DNA of 64,000 bases from CAYSCW01 sp964449165 (GCA_964449165.1 CAYVAT010000001.1:1-64000), one strand, 5' to 3'. Shown: positions 41,826-51,323, counted from the first letter of the stretch. Made by a program: numbers and translations. The notes: generated by a model from the letters alone, not told the origin.

Positions 41826-42626
41826 TCAGTCAAAGAGGACAGAGTCTTTCCCCTTTTCTTTAATCAATTGTCCGATCTTTTCGACGATGATATTTTTGCG
41901 TTGGAGCAGAGCTTCAATCTCCGGCTCGTTGAGAAATAGCTTGAGTTTATTCTTGACTTCTAGGTCATCCAACTGGAGGAGATTGTTGTAGAGTTTACGA
42001 GAGCACTTGTTGATTTTACATTCAGAAATGATCTCAGGTAAGGGGGAGAAGGCCATGGAAAAGTCGACTCGATACGCTTTCCACCCATCAAGATCAACCA
42101 GGATGTCATTGGCATCAAAACAATCCTCTTCAAGGACCAAATTCTCAAAAACATTGATCACTTCCAGCATGTTCTGGAAGGATACAGGATCGGGCGGATC
42201 TATTTTTTCCCTTTTTCTCTCGGCTTCTCTTATGCAGCCTTCTAGATAAAGTTGAAGAGAGCCTGTTGTCCCTTCAATTTCTCTTTCCACAACGGGAGGT
42301 ACGATTTTGAGCTCGAGGAGTTTGTCTAGTTCATACGCGGCAATCTCGTATTTATAACTATCGGGAAGGAGGGAAGGTCGGGAGCGATTGATGTACTTGA
42401 AAAGGGCTTGGCGTTGAGTTATTCCATCGTTGAGTGTGATTCTCCACGCTGCGGTCCTCCCCGCTTCTGTGTCTTTTTCTACAGAGATGATCTCAGCTGT
42501 TCTCAGATAATTCTCCAGTTTTTCTTGGTCCCAATTCCCTCGATCTGGCGATTGAGACGAGCTCAGACACCAATTGGCTAAAAAGAGGCAGATGAAAATG
42601 AGAAGGACATAATTTTTATTGTTCAT
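41826..42626 (-). CDS. Secreted kinase-like protein, divergent paralogue C
   Basis: About 266 residues. Signal or lipoprotein leader MNNKNYVLLIFICLFLANWC, then ENYLRTAEIISVEKD, RQALFKYIN (Lys), YKYEIAAYELDKLLELKIVPPVVER (Glu). The catalytic loop reads LEEDCFDANDI in place of IANEDRHQNQ, and the metal site is RVDFSMAF in place of LIDHSRSF: Asp, Asn and Asp can still be aligned but the basic residue after the first Asp is gone, so activity is doubtful. Its ATG lies inside the end of the phosphatase gene (11-bp overlap), which implies translational coupling. Confidence 0.75.
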   Translation of the reverse strand: MNNKNYVLLIFICLFLANWCLSSSQSPDRGNWDQEKLENYLRTAEIISVEKDTEAGRTAAWRITLNDGITQRQALFKYINRSRPSLLPDSYKYEIAAYELDKLLELKIVPPVVEREIEGTTGSLQLYLEGCIREAERKREKIDPPDPVSFQNMLEVINVFENLVLEEDCFDANDILVDLDGWKAYRVDFSMAFSPLPEIISECKINKCSRKLYNNLLQLDDLEVKNKLKLFLNEPEIEALLQRKNIIVEKIGQLIKEKGKDSVLFD

Positions 42627-43761
42627 GACCCACCGCCCAAAGAGAAAATTCTCCATTCTCGATTATTAAAGCACTCAAGAATCCTCCATAAAATTCTGAA
42701 ATTCCCGTATCTATAATCCAGACTTTTTCGTGGAAACGGCTTATATACTCCTCTGCCATAACTGGACTGCCTATTCGAGGTGTATGAGCAATAACCATGT
42801 ACTTTGCTCCCATATTCTTGAGAATTTCATCCAATTCTGGCTCGAAGAGTTCCTCATTCTTAGTGGCCAGGCCTCGATACCAGAGAGGCCCTTCGCTTTT
42901 ATATACAATTTGGGGAGTGAAGGTAATTTTTGAAGGCGATGAATTGATGGCTGCCCTGCGCAGAAAGGAAACTTCTCTCCGAAATTTCTCGTTTATATCC
43001 TCCAATTTCCAAGTTGAGAATTTTTCGCTGATCCCTCCATGGACGAATATGACATCGTTGATCTTGATGACCACGTTGTGTTTAAGCAACCACTTACCAT
43101 AATTTTTGTTGAAAAAAATGATATATTCCTTGCGAGCGCTCAAGTCGGTCTTGAGGAGCTTTTCCCATTTTGCTCTTAAGGAATTATTCGAGGAAAGATC
43201 CGAATGCGAACGACTAAAATCCTCCTTAATTGGCTGTTCTTGGAATTCTTTTTCTTTCTTTTCTTTGTAACTCTGAGGCAAAAAAGAGACAAATTGTTCC
43301 ACCGTGACATATCCGGGATAATCGAAGGATATGCCGGTGATATTTATCTCCTCGTGGTTGCCAAGAAGAACATGAACCTTACCCCCCGCTTTTTCAGCAT
43401 CCTTCTCCAGTCTTATCAGCAAGTCAAAGACTTTTCGAGCGTCAGGGCCTCTGTCCATAATATCTCCAGTTTGGACAAAATGGGTTTTGCCGCCTGACCA
43501 ATGAAGAGCTTCATCGATGAGTCCCACTCCCTTTAAGATTTTCAGGAAATTGTTGTAATCGCCATGGATATCTCCCACAGCAATAATTTTTTCGACTCCT
43601 GTCCAAACACATTGTATTTTGCCTGCGTACAGGCAGGAAAAAAGGAGGAAGATGAGTAGGGTGAAGATAAGCGAGGGGCTAATTCTTCTTGTCAGATTCC
43701 TTCCTGTGATGTTTCTCATGGAAACTTTGTTTCCTTTTTTTAACGATTCCTGAGCTCTCAT
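42616..43761 (-). CDS. Exported PPP-family metallophosphatase (Shewanella-like phosphatase type)
   Basis: 381 residues. A hydrophobic leader (about 31-46) ends in a possible lipobox LFSC. All PPP motifs are present: GDIHG at 63-67, GDIMDRG at 99-105, GNHE at 134-137, His241 in FVHGG and His326 in IAHTP, so two metals should bind. A 60-residue charged insertion (about 160-215) separates GNHE from the first His. The layout resembles bacterial Shewanella-like protein phosphatases, which remove phosphate from proteins. AAGGA precedes the ATG at 43761. Overlap with kinase-like gene C suggests that the two act on the same exported targets. Confidence 0.88.
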   Translation of the reverse strand: MRAQESLKKGNKVSMRNITGRNLTRRISPSLIFTLLIFLLFSCLYAGKIQCVWTGVEKIIAVGDIHGDYNNFLKILKGVGLIDEALHWSGGKTHFVQTGDIMDRGPDARKVFDLLIRLEKDAEKAGGKVHVLLGNHEEINITGISFDYPGYVTVEQFVSFLPQSYKEKKEKEFQEQPIKEDFSRSHSDLSSNNSLRAKWEKLLKTDLSARKEYIIFFNKNYGKWLLKHNVVIKINDVIFVHGGISEKFSTWKLEDINEKFRREVSFLRRAAINSSPSKITFTPQIVYKSEGPLWYRGLATKNEELFEPELDEILKNMGAKYMVIAHTPRIGSPVMAEEYISRFHEKVWIIDTGISEFYGGFLSALIIENGEFSLWAVGHEQ

Positions 43762-43855
43762 TTGTGTTCCTTTTCACTTATATTAATATCAAAATCAGCG
43801 AGTCAGGTCTATACCTTTCCCTAGCAGTTGCCACTGCAAACGGGGGTAAGTTCAT

Positions 43856-43884
43856 TTGACTTTCAATTTTTCTTTTGATAAAAG
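43856..43884 (+). promoter_or_regulatory. Candidate promoter for the STAS operon
   Basis: TTGACT, 17-nt spacer, TAAAAG. The predicted start (about 43891) leaves a leader of about 120 nt before the STAS gene. No other feature was seen in 43762-44012. Confidence 0.4.
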
Positions 43885-44012
43885 CTTAGGAAGAGAAAGA
43901 AGAGAGGAAAGCGTAAACGATTCAGAGGGAAGCTTTCAAAAATCACGAGCGTACATCAGCCAAAAAAAGCCGCATGATTATGATTCAAACCTTTTAAAAG
44001 GGACGGGAAAAG

Positions 44013-44360
44013 ATGGTCATAAGCACAAGAGAAAAGAATGATGTCGTCATTTTTGACATCGAAGGAGAAATCCGAAGGTCTGATATTACTGATGTAACAC
44101 TCCATCAGCTAGTCAAAGATCAATTGGATTCTGGAAAGCGCAACATCCTTCTCAATTTTCAGGGTGTTGATTTCATCGACAGTTTTGGCGTAGGTGAGAT
44201 CTTAGCCAGTTATATATCCACACATAACTTGGGAGGGAAACTGAAAATCGCCAAGATATCCAAGAAACTCTATCTTGTTTTCCAAGTCACCATGCTCACC
44301 AAAGTCTTAGAAATATTCGATGATGAAAAAACGGCTTTGGAGAGCTTTTTTAAAAAGTAA
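44013..44360 (+). CDS. STAS-domain anti-sigma-factor antagonist (RsbV-like)
   Basis: 115 residues, a complete single STAS domain: VVIFDIEGEIRRSDI at the start, NILLNFQGVDFIDSFGVGEILASY in the middle. The Ser of DFIDSFGV is the position phosphorylated by RsbW-type kinases. When unphosphorylated, such proteins free a sigma factor or other partner. It is the first gene of a run with two NTT-HEAT proteins and an RsbU-type phosphatase (gaps 30 bp, overlap, 44 bp). The cognate kinase may be the HATPase at 38580. Confidence 0.88.
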   Translation: MVISTREKNDVVIFDIEGEIRRSDITDVTLHQLVKDQLDSGKRNILLNFQGVDFIDSFGVGEILASYISTHNLGGKLKIAKISKKLYLVFQVTMLTKVLEIFDDEKTALESFFKK

Positions 44361-44390
44361 AGGTCAGACTTTTCTCCTTTAGAGCCTTCC

Positions 44391-46898
44391 ATGGCCAAAA
44401 ATCGCCTGTATAAAGTTTTATCGTCTATCGTCGATTTGAATCCCGGCGAAGAGCTTATAGCTCTTCTTCTTTTTCTTTATTTTTTTCTTATCACAGCTCC
44501 TTTCTCTATTGTCAAACCCTTGAGAGATGCCTTCTATTTGGATATTTTGTCCTACAAAAAATTACCTGTTGCCTACTTGCTTACAGCCATAATTATAGGT
44601 TTTGTGGTTGCTTTTCATTCGAAACTCCAGACCAAAATCCAGAGACATCTTTTGCTTTCTCTCAGCCTTGTCTTTTTCATCCTGACCTCCCTGCTCTTTT
44701 GGTGGATTTTCCCTAAGGAATGGGAATGGATACCTCTTGCTTTTTGGATCTGGGTCAATATGTTGGTGGTTCTTATGACTCAATTTTGGATCACTGTTAA
44801 CGATGTGTTTAATCCAAGAGAGGCTAAGCGGATGATCGGATTCATGGGAAGTGGGGGAATTTTAGGAGGCATCGTCGGATATGAGACGGCTGGACTCCTA
44901 GCTAAGTCAAAGGTTTCCAATCATCTTCTTCTCATAGTTTGCGGAATGTTTTTCATCTGCATTTTCATCATTCATTATATCTTTGTGTTGCACAGGAGGC
45001 GACAATCTATCCTTGATAAGGATAAAGCGGGCAAAAATAGAGATACAAGCAAAGGGGAAGAACCACTTAAAGTGGGTTTTAAGGATTGTTTCAATACAGT
45101 GAGGAGGGACTCTTATCTAAAATTACTGGCAGCCATGGTGACAATCACATGGATTGTTTCTACCTTTATCGACTTTCAGTTCAAAGGAGTCATTGATATC
45201 AACATCTCTGGAAAGGATAATCTGACATTCTTTTTTGGTCATTTTTATGCTGGGTTGATGGTTTTCGCCTTCTTCCTTCAGCTGCTCATGACTAGCAATA
45301 TCATCAAGCGCTATGGTATTCGTTTAACTCTGCTGCTTTTTCCCCTTATGTTACTTCTAGGTTCACTGGGGATTGCTGTCTTTGCCAGTATCGGTTTTGC
45401 CATCTTCCTGAAAGGGAGTGATAAAAGTATTTCCTATTCCATCAATCAATCCGTAAGGGAACTACTCTATATTCCTGTCTCTCCGGAGGTCAAGACGAAG
45501 GCAAAGATATTCATCGATATATTTATCAACAGATTTGCCAAGGGCATTGGGGCTTTAATTCTGATGATCCTTGTTTTGGTGCCTATCGGGATCCGATTTA
45601 CGAGCCTTGTTTCGGCTTTTTTTATTTTTGCCTGGATTTTCCTCAACCTTAAGGTCAGTCGGGAATATGTGAGTACAATCAAAAACAAATTGGAGAAGAG
45701 TTGGGATAGAGCAGATAAACTCATAACAGAAAGAATGGATGTGGATTACGCGAAACTGGTGTTTGACACCATCGAGAGCAAGAATCGGAGTTCTGTCTTG
45801 TATGCCATGCATTTGTTCGACTTGATCAAACAGGACAAGCTGACTCATGAGCTGAAAAAAGCAATTTCTTACAAGTCTGATGAGATAAGAGCTTTCTCCT
45901 TGGGAGTGCTTTTAGAGGCTGAAGAGACCGCTCTGATACCGGAAACAGAGGATGAGATCAGTGAAGAATTCTTGAAGAAAGAGATAAAAGAGATCATGTC
46001 TTTGGATGTTTATCAGGAAATCATGAAGGATTATGCGGAGAAAGTCATCTCTAGAGAAGGCAAGGAGGCAGAAACCGCCAAAATGGAAGTAGCCAAAGCT
46101 CTGGGAATGATGGACTCTCATTCTCCTCTTGTCCATATGCTTAAAGATCTTCTCCATGAAAAGTCACCTGAGGTGAGCAGATATGCTGTGGAGAGTGCAG
46201 CCAGGCTGAAGCAGAGAAATTTTGTTCCTTCTATAGTCCCAAAGTTATCCAGCCTTCTTACCCGTGAAGATGCCAGCGCTGCTCTTGAAAAATACGGGCA
46301 AAAAATCGTCGGCACTCTTTCTGATTATATTGGAGATTCTGAGGTGGATATAGAGTTGAGAAAAGAATTAGTCAAAGTCGTAGCACGCATTGGAGGGCAG
46401 GAAGCGCTCGACTTCCTCACCTGGGAACTTACAGAAGAGAAGGGTGATCTCGGATCAGAACTGATCGATGCTTTGGATCGAATCCGCTCGGATAATCCTG
46501 CTTTTCTATTCCAGAAGGAAATCGTCAAGCAGAAAATCGCCAAGGAAGTCAAGAAGTACTGTTCGGATCTTATCGGTTTTTATCGGACACTGACTCAGGA
46601 AAAGAAAGAACAGGAGGAAAAGCCCCCTCTTCAGGATCTTTCTCAGTCTCTGGCCAATATTTTCAAGCTGCTGGGACTCATCTACACGCATGAAGATATT
46701 TTCAGGGCTTATCAAAACATCAAGGAGAGGACCAAAGATTCGACTGCTTATGCTGTTGAACTTCTTGACAATACGCTGGAAAAGGAGATTAGAGACATCC
46801 TCCTTCCCCTCATCGAAAATATTCCCTTTGCACAAAGAGTGAAAAGGTGCCGAGGTGTGCTCAAGACCTCTTCGCTTTTAAAAAGAATTGATGACTAA
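44391..46898 (+). CDS. NTT (ATP/ADP-translocase-like) membrane protein fused to HEAT-like repeats, copy 1
   Basis: 835 residues. About twelve membrane helices fill residues 1-430 (LLLFLYFFLITAPFSIVKPL, QFWITVNDVFNPREAKRM, GSGGILGGIVG, NQSVRELLYIPVSPEVKTKAK). These blocks match the Npt1/Npt2/Tlc nucleotide transporter family. The last 400 residues are soluble alpha-helical repeats (KSPEVSRYAVESAARLKQ, VDIELRKELVKVVARIG), a HEAT-like region found in NTT relatives of free-living bacteria. True ATP/ADP exchange is unproven in those. Placement between STAS and PP2C genes suggests a regulated or sensory membrane protein. Confidence 0.82.
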   Translation: MAKNRLYKVLSSIVDLNPGEELIALLLFLYFFLITAPFSIVKPLRDAFYLDILSYKKLPVAYLLTAIIIGFVVAFHSKLQTKIQRHLLLSLSLVFFILTSLLFWWIFPKEWEWIPLAFWIWVNMLVVLMTQFWITVNDVFNPREAKRMIGFMGSGGILGGIVGYETAGLLAKSKVSNHLLLIVCGMFFICIFIIHYIFVLHRRRQSILDKDKAGKNRDTSKGEEPLKVGFKDCFNTVRRDSYLKLLAAMVTITWIVSTFIDFQFKGVIDINISGKDNLTFFFGHFYAGLMVFAFFLQLLMTSNIIKRYGIRLTLLLFPLMLLLGSLGIAVFASIGFAIFLKGSDKSISYSINQSVRELLYIPVSPEVKTKAKIFIDIFINRFAKGIGALILMILVLVPIGIRFTSLVSAFFIFAWIFLNLKVSREYVSTIKNKLEKSWDRADKLITERMDVDYAKLVFDTIESKNRSSVLYAMHLFDLIKQDKLTHELKKAISYKSDEIRAFSLGVLLEAEETALIPETEDEISEEFLKKEIKEIMSLDVYQEIMKDYAEKVISREGKEAETAKMEVAKALGMMDSHSPLVHMLKDLLHEKSPEVSRYAVESAARLKQRNFVPSIVPKLSSLLTREDASAALEKYGQKIVGTLSDYIGDSEVDIELRKELVKVVARIGGQEALDFLTWELTEEKGDLGSELIDALDRIRSDNPAFLFQKEIVKQKIAKEVKKYCSDLIGFYRTLTQEKKEQEEKPPLQDLSQSLANIFKLLGLIYTHEDIFRAYQNIKERTKDSTAYAVELLDNTLEKEIRDILLPLIENIPFAQRVKRCRGVLKTSSLLKRIDD

Positions 46899-49410
46899 GA
46901 ACCGAGTCCAAAAGCTTTTATCCTTTTTCGCTGAGGTAAGAGCAGGAGAAGTTTCTTCCTCTATTCTCTTGTTCATTTATTTTTTTCTCATCACTTCCTC
47001 AGTTTACATCATCAAGCCTGTCAAGATTTCGCTCTTCCTGGAAAGCCTGTCTTTCACCAGGCTCCCTTATGCTTACCTCTTGACGGCTGTCTTGATCGGT
47101 TTTGTGGTCTCTTTAAATTCCAGGTTGTTGCATGTGATAAAGAGACGCGTTTACATCTCTTTAAGCTTGGGTTTTTTTATAGTTTGTCTTTTGCTGTTCT
47201 GGTTTTTTTTCAGATACAACTGGCAGTGGCTTCCCTTGATTTATTGGTTTTGGGCAGATATTTTCGCTGCCACATCTGTTACCCAATTCTGGATTTTAAT
47301 TAACGATATCTATAATCCCCGGCAGGTAAAAAGGCTGGTCGGGTTTCTGGTCAGTGGAGGGCTTTTAGGTGGAGTGGCAGGAGCCCTTTTGGCTTCTTTC
47401 TTGGCCAGGCAATTCGGAACAGAAAACCTGCTTTTAATTTGCCCTCTGATGCTTATCTTGTGTCTGGTCATTATCACTTTCGTCTCAAAATATATACCTG
47501 GAGAAAAAGAGGAAGAGACTCAATCCGCTAGAGATAAAAGAAAACCTAGAGTAGGATACGGAAAAAGTCTACAGTTGATCAGGAAAAATCGTCATTTGCT
47601 GCTTCTCTGCGGGGTCATGATCGCTGCTTATGTGGTGACCACTTTGATCGATTTTCAATTCAATTCTGTGGTTGAAAGTCATTTCACAGAGGTTATGGGT
47701 GGGGAAATTTTGGTCAAGAAAGATGCAATGACTTCTTTTCTGGGGATTTTCTTTACTGGACTACTTCTGTTTTCCTATTTGTTGCATGTACTTCTCACCA
47801 GCCGTATCCTGAAGAACTTCGGAATCCGCGTGGCCCTTTTAGTTGCTCCTGTTTTCTTGTTGGTAGGCTCTGTGGCCGTCTTCTTCATCCCCATGCTCTA
47901 TTTGATTTACTGGGGAGTCTTGATTAAAGGGGCGGATAAAAGTCTGGCCCATTCCCTCAGTCAGTCAGTGAGAGAGCTTCTTTACATCCCCGTCTCTCCT
48001 GATATCAAATACAAAGCCAAGGTCTTCATCGATATGTTTGTCAACAAATTTGCAAAAGGTCTTGGAGCTCTCATAATCCTGTTGCTCATTTTCGTTTTTC
48101 ATTTATCTGTCGTCCGAATCAGTTTGGTCACCATAATTTTTCTCCTTGTATGGATTGGCCTTAATCTCATGATTACCAGGGAGTATGTGGGTATTGTCAA
48201 GAAAAACTTAAGAATAAAATGGGAAGACGCGGATAAATTTATCGGAGAAAAGATTGATATCGATATGACAAAACTAGTTTTTGATACTCTAGAAAGCAAA
48301 AAAAGGAGTTCAGTCCTTTATGCCATGAATCTTTTGGATTTAATCAAAAGAGATAAATTAAGTCCTACATTAAAAAGAATAATCTCCGGTAAGTCTGATG
48401 AAATAAGAGCCGGTTCTATGGATTCTCTTCTAGAATTGGATGGCGAGGCCTTGCTTCCTGAAATGGATGATGTTCTGAAGGAGAAAGATCTCGATGCCCA
48501 GGTCAAGGAAATTATGTCGCTCGGTGTCTACCAGGAGTTGATGAAAGAGCACATCGATAAAATTGCCGATGAGGAAAGCAAGGATGCGGAAGTGTCCAAG
48601 ATGGAGGTAGCCAAGGTTCTGGGCATGATGAAACCGACTTCCTCTCTTACCAATAATCTCAACAAGCTTCTTCGAGATAAATCGCCAGAAGTGATCCGTT
48701 ATGCTATGGAGAGTGCTGGAAAATTGAAGAGAAGAGATTTTGTTCCCCTCATCATTCCTCATCTTGGCAGGCCTTCCACCCAAAGGATAGCCGGCGAGGT
48801 TCTGGCTGAATACGGGAACAAAATCGCAGGGACACTAAAAGATTATCTGGGAGACAAGGATGAAGACATCCGAATCCGAAAAGCGATCCCTGATATCTTG
48901 GCCAACACAGGGACTCAAAAAGCTGCCTATCTCCTTTCCTTAGGGCTGAAAAGAAGAGATGATGATGTAGAGTCGGAGATTATCGAGGCCATGTTCAAGA
49001 TGAAATCAAAACACCCCAACATCCATTTTCGAGATGAGATTGTTCTCCCTGAAACTCTGCGGATGATAAAGAAAAGCTATATGACCTTGATAGAAATCGA
49101 CAGCATGAGAGGGGACGAGAAGAAAATGTCTCTGGCCAAGGAGCTAGAAAAAAATATGGCACGCTCTCTCAAGCATATTTTCGAGCTTCTGAGTCTGGTC
49201 TATGCTAAAGAAGATGTCATCAAGGCCTACCAGAACATCACTGCAGGAACAAAAAAATCCATCGACTATTCCATCGAACTGCTGGATAACATGCTGAAGA
49301 AAGAAATGATGGAATTTCTCCTGCCCTTGATAGACGATATTCCCTTGGAAGATAAAGTCAGGAAGTGCAAAAAGAATATGAGGGCTCTGGAAAGATTGGT
49401 CGTATCTTGA
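46891..49410 (+). CDS. NTT (ATP/ADP-translocase-like) membrane protein fused to HEAT-like repeats, copy 2
   Basis: About 839 residues and clearly paralogous to copy 1 along its full length: ILLFIYFFLITSSVYIIKPVK, QFWILINDIYNPRQVKRL, SGGLLGGVAG, SQSVRELLYIPVSPDIKYKAK, then the HEAT-like half (KSPEVIRYAMESAGKLKRRDF, DEDIRIRKAIPDILANTG). The ATG at 46891 overlaps the end of copy 1 by 8 bp with no ribosome site, so it is probably translated by coupling. The two copies may form a heterodimer. The HEAT half is as conserved as the membrane half, which implies a cytoplasmic docking role. Confidence 0.82.
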   Translation: MTKNRVQKLLSFFAEVRAGEVSSSILLFIYFFLITSSVYIIKPVKISLFLESLSFTRLPYAYLLTAVLIGFVVSLNSRLLHVIKRRVYISLSLGFFIVCLLLFWFFFRYNWQWLPLIYWFWADIFAATSVTQFWILINDIYNPRQVKRLVGFLVSGGLLGGVAGALLASFLARQFGTENLLLICPLMLILCLVIITFVSKYIPGEKEEETQSARDKRKPRVGYGKSLQLIRKNRHLLLLCGVMIAAYVVTTLIDFQFNSVVESHFTEVMGGEILVKKDAMTSFLGIFFTGLLLFSYLLHVLLTSRILKNFGIRVALLVAPVFLLVGSVAVFFIPMLYLIYWGVLIKGADKSLAHSLSQSVRELLYIPVSPDIKYKAKVFIDMFVNKFAKGLGALIILLLIFVFHLSVVRISLVTIIFLLVWIGLNLMITREYVGIVKKNLRIKWEDADKFIGEKIDIDMTKLVFDTLESKKRSSVLYAMNLLDLIKRDKLSPTLKRIISGKSDEIRAGSMDSLLELDGEALLPEMDDVLKEKDLDAQVKEIMSLGVYQELMKEHIDKIADEESKDAEVSKMEVAKVLGMMKPTSSLTNNLNKLLRDKSPEVIRYAMESAGKLKRRDFVPLIIPHLGRPSTQRIAGEVLAEYGNKIAGTLKDYLGDKDEDIRIRKAIPDILANTGTQKAAYLLSLGLKRRDDDVESEIIEAMFKMKSKHPNIHFRDEIVLPETLRMIKKSYMTLIEIDSMRGDEKKMSLAKELEKNMARSLKHIFELLSLVYAKEDVIKAYQNITAGTKKSIDYSIELLDNMLKKEMMEFLLPLIDDIPLEDKVRKCKKNMRALERLVVS

Positions 49411-49454
49411 AATCCTCTTTCCTGTGAAGGTATAATTAAAAATAACGGTTGGTC

Positions 49455-51134
49455 ATGTCTCGATTGTTCGTCTATCCGAAAAAAGGGGATATCTTCCGTT
49501 TCCCGTTGAAAAAGGAGAAGATCTCTATCGGTCGTTCTGCTGATAACGATATTTATATTCCTGATCCCTTTTGTTCAGGGCATCATGCTTTTATCTGCGC
49601 TTCCAAGTCAGGGTATGTTATCCGTGACAACTCAAGCAAGAACGGAACCTTCCTCAACGGAAAAAAAATACAGGCTGAGGCCCGACTCAATAAGGGGGAT
49701 GAAATCCTTATCGGCTCCACCAGGATTTTCTTCGATAAGGAGATTTCAACCAATGTGGAAGTCATGGACGCTCCTTCCTCATCGGCCAATGTCAACACCA
49801 TCATCGATGTTAAAGAAATCCTTAAAAAAACTGACATAGAGACAACCATAAAAGCTGATGAAGCTAAACCTTATGACTTGGAAAGGATCAAGTCAGACAA
49901 CAGGGCTTATTCTATCTTGAGCAAAGTCAGCCAAGCCCTCATCCTCCACAAGCCTCTGAACGAGCTGCTCGAGCATATCATGGATCTTATCAGTCAGCAT
50001 CTTCCCATGGACAGAGGGATTTTGATGTTGAGGGAAGGTAATCCCCCTCAGTTGATTCCAAAAGTGGTTCGTATCAATAATGATCGCCTCAGAAGTAAGA
50101 AAATCCAGGTCAGCAAGAGCATCGTCGATATGGCCATAGACAAACATTCCTCCATACTCACTTCGGACGCTCAAGCAGATACCCGTTTTAGAGCTATGGA
50201 CAGCATCATCAAATTCAACATCCATTCAGCGATGTGTATTCCCCTCTGGAACAACAAGGAGATCATAGGAATAATCTATTCAGACAGGATAATGAGTCTT
50301 GAGAAATTCAGCGATGATGATTTGCGGCTGTTGACTCTTCTCTCCAATCTGGCTGCCGTTAAAATCGAAAATGCTAAGCTTATCGAGAAAGCCATCGAGC
50401 AGGAAAAGATGGAGAAAGAACTCGCCCTGGCTTCTCAAATCCAGAAAGACTTTCTGCCCAAAGAGAACCCTTCCTGCGAGAATTTTGAGATTACAGGCTC
50501 CAATATTCCCTGCTATCAAGTGGGAGGGGATTATTATGACTTTATAGATATCGACCCTTGCCGGTTAGGAATTGTGATCGCCGATGTTTCAGGAAAGGGG
50601 GTAAGTGCTTCCCTGCTCATGGCTTCTGTGAGAGCAGCCCTCCATTCAGAGCTCCACCCATTGTATAAGTTAGAGGAGATGGCCGGAAAGCTCAATAATT
50701 TTGTCCATCGCAGCTCCGCCCCCAATAGTTTTATCACCTTTTTCTTCTGTGAACTGAACAGGAAGAGCGGAGAGATGCGATTTATCAATGCCGGACACAA
50801 CCCCCCGCTGATCTTGAAGAAGAACGGGAAGATAGAACGTCTGGAAAGCAGTGGACTCTGCCTGGGAATGTTTCCTTCATCCACCTATGAAATCAACACA
50901 GTAACCATAGAGCCTGGCGACACGGCTCTTCTTTTTACAGATGGAATCACCGAAAGTCGGAACAAAAAGAACGAAGAGTTCAGCGAAGAAAGGCTGATCA
51001 GTGTTATTAAAAAGCGTCCGAGATTAAGCGCTCAGAAGCTCCTGGATAAAATCTATGACGATGTACGGCAGTTCACTTCTGGGACCGATCAGATGGACGA
51101 CATGACTCTAGTGGTCATCAAGAGAGTCTCCTGA
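49455..51134 (+). CDS. FHA-GAF-PP2C (SpoIIE/RsbU-type) serine phosphatase
   Basis: About 559 residues, three domains. FHA (1-100): ISIGRSADNDIYIPDPFCSGHHA and NSSKNGTFLNG, binding phosphothreonine. GAF (about 155-310): YSILSKVSQALILHKPLNELL ... MCIPLWNNKEIIGIIYSDR. PP2C/SpoIIE (about 335-558): GGDYYDFIDID, IADVSGKGVSASLLMA, MRFINAGHNPPL, LLFTDGITE, DDMTLVVIKR, with the metal-binding Asp residues present. It should dephosphorylate the STAS protein encoded at the head of the operon. The FHA domain links it to threonine phosphorylation. The start is ATG 49455; an upstream TTG is unlikely. Confidence 0.9.
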   Translation: MSRLFVYPKKGDIFRFPLKKEKISIGRSADNDIYIPDPFCSGHHAFICASKSGYVIRDNSSKNGTFLNGKKIQAEARLNKGDEILIGSTRIFFDKEISTNVEVMDAPSSSANVNTIIDVKEILKKTDIETTIKADEAKPYDLERIKSDNRAYSILSKVSQALILHKPLNELLEHIMDLISQHLPMDRGILMLREGNPPQLIPKVVRINNDRLRSKKIQVSKSIVDMAIDKHSSILTSDAQADTRFRAMDSIIKFNIHSAMCIPLWNNKEIIGIIYSDRIMSLEKFSDDDLRLLTLLSNLAAVKIENAKLIEKAIEQEKMEKELALASQIQKDFLPKENPSCENFEITGSNIPCYQVGGDYYDFIDIDPCRLGIVIADVSGKGVSASLLMASVRAALHSELHPLYKLEEMAGKLNNFVHRSSAPNSFITFFFCELNRKSGEMRFINAGHNPPLILKKNGKIERLESSGLCLGMFPSSTYEINTVTIEPGDTALLFTDGITESRNKKNEEFSEERLISVIKKRPRLSAQKLLDKIYDDVRQFTSGTDQMDDMTLVVIKRVS

Positions 51135-51294
51135 TCCTTCCTTCTTAAGTTAAGGCTCAAAGAAGATTTGACCCTCCTTAGTCAGAGGAATGGCCATAAA
51201 AAAAGCAAGTATATTCATATTAATTTGCCTGATTAGTTCTTCGATAGAAGTGCATTATGGAAATGGACGTAAAAAACTTGACTTCTTTTCCAAA

Positions 51295-51323
51295 TTGCAA
51301 TTGGCTATTTATTGAGTTATATT
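51295..51323 (+). promoter_or_regulatory. Promoter for the S9 peptidase gene
   Basis: TTGCAA, 17-nt spacer, TATATT. The predicted start (about 51330) lies 36 nt before the ATG at 51366, with GAGGAGG between, and excludes the upstream TTG at 51312. No other signal was seen in 51135-51365. Confidence 0.5.

Noticed and set aside
44391..49410. ATP/ADP translocases as evidence of an intracellular parasite
   Set aside because: HEAT-fused NTT relatives occur in free-living bacteria, and the rest of the window shows broad biosynthetic and catabolic capacity.
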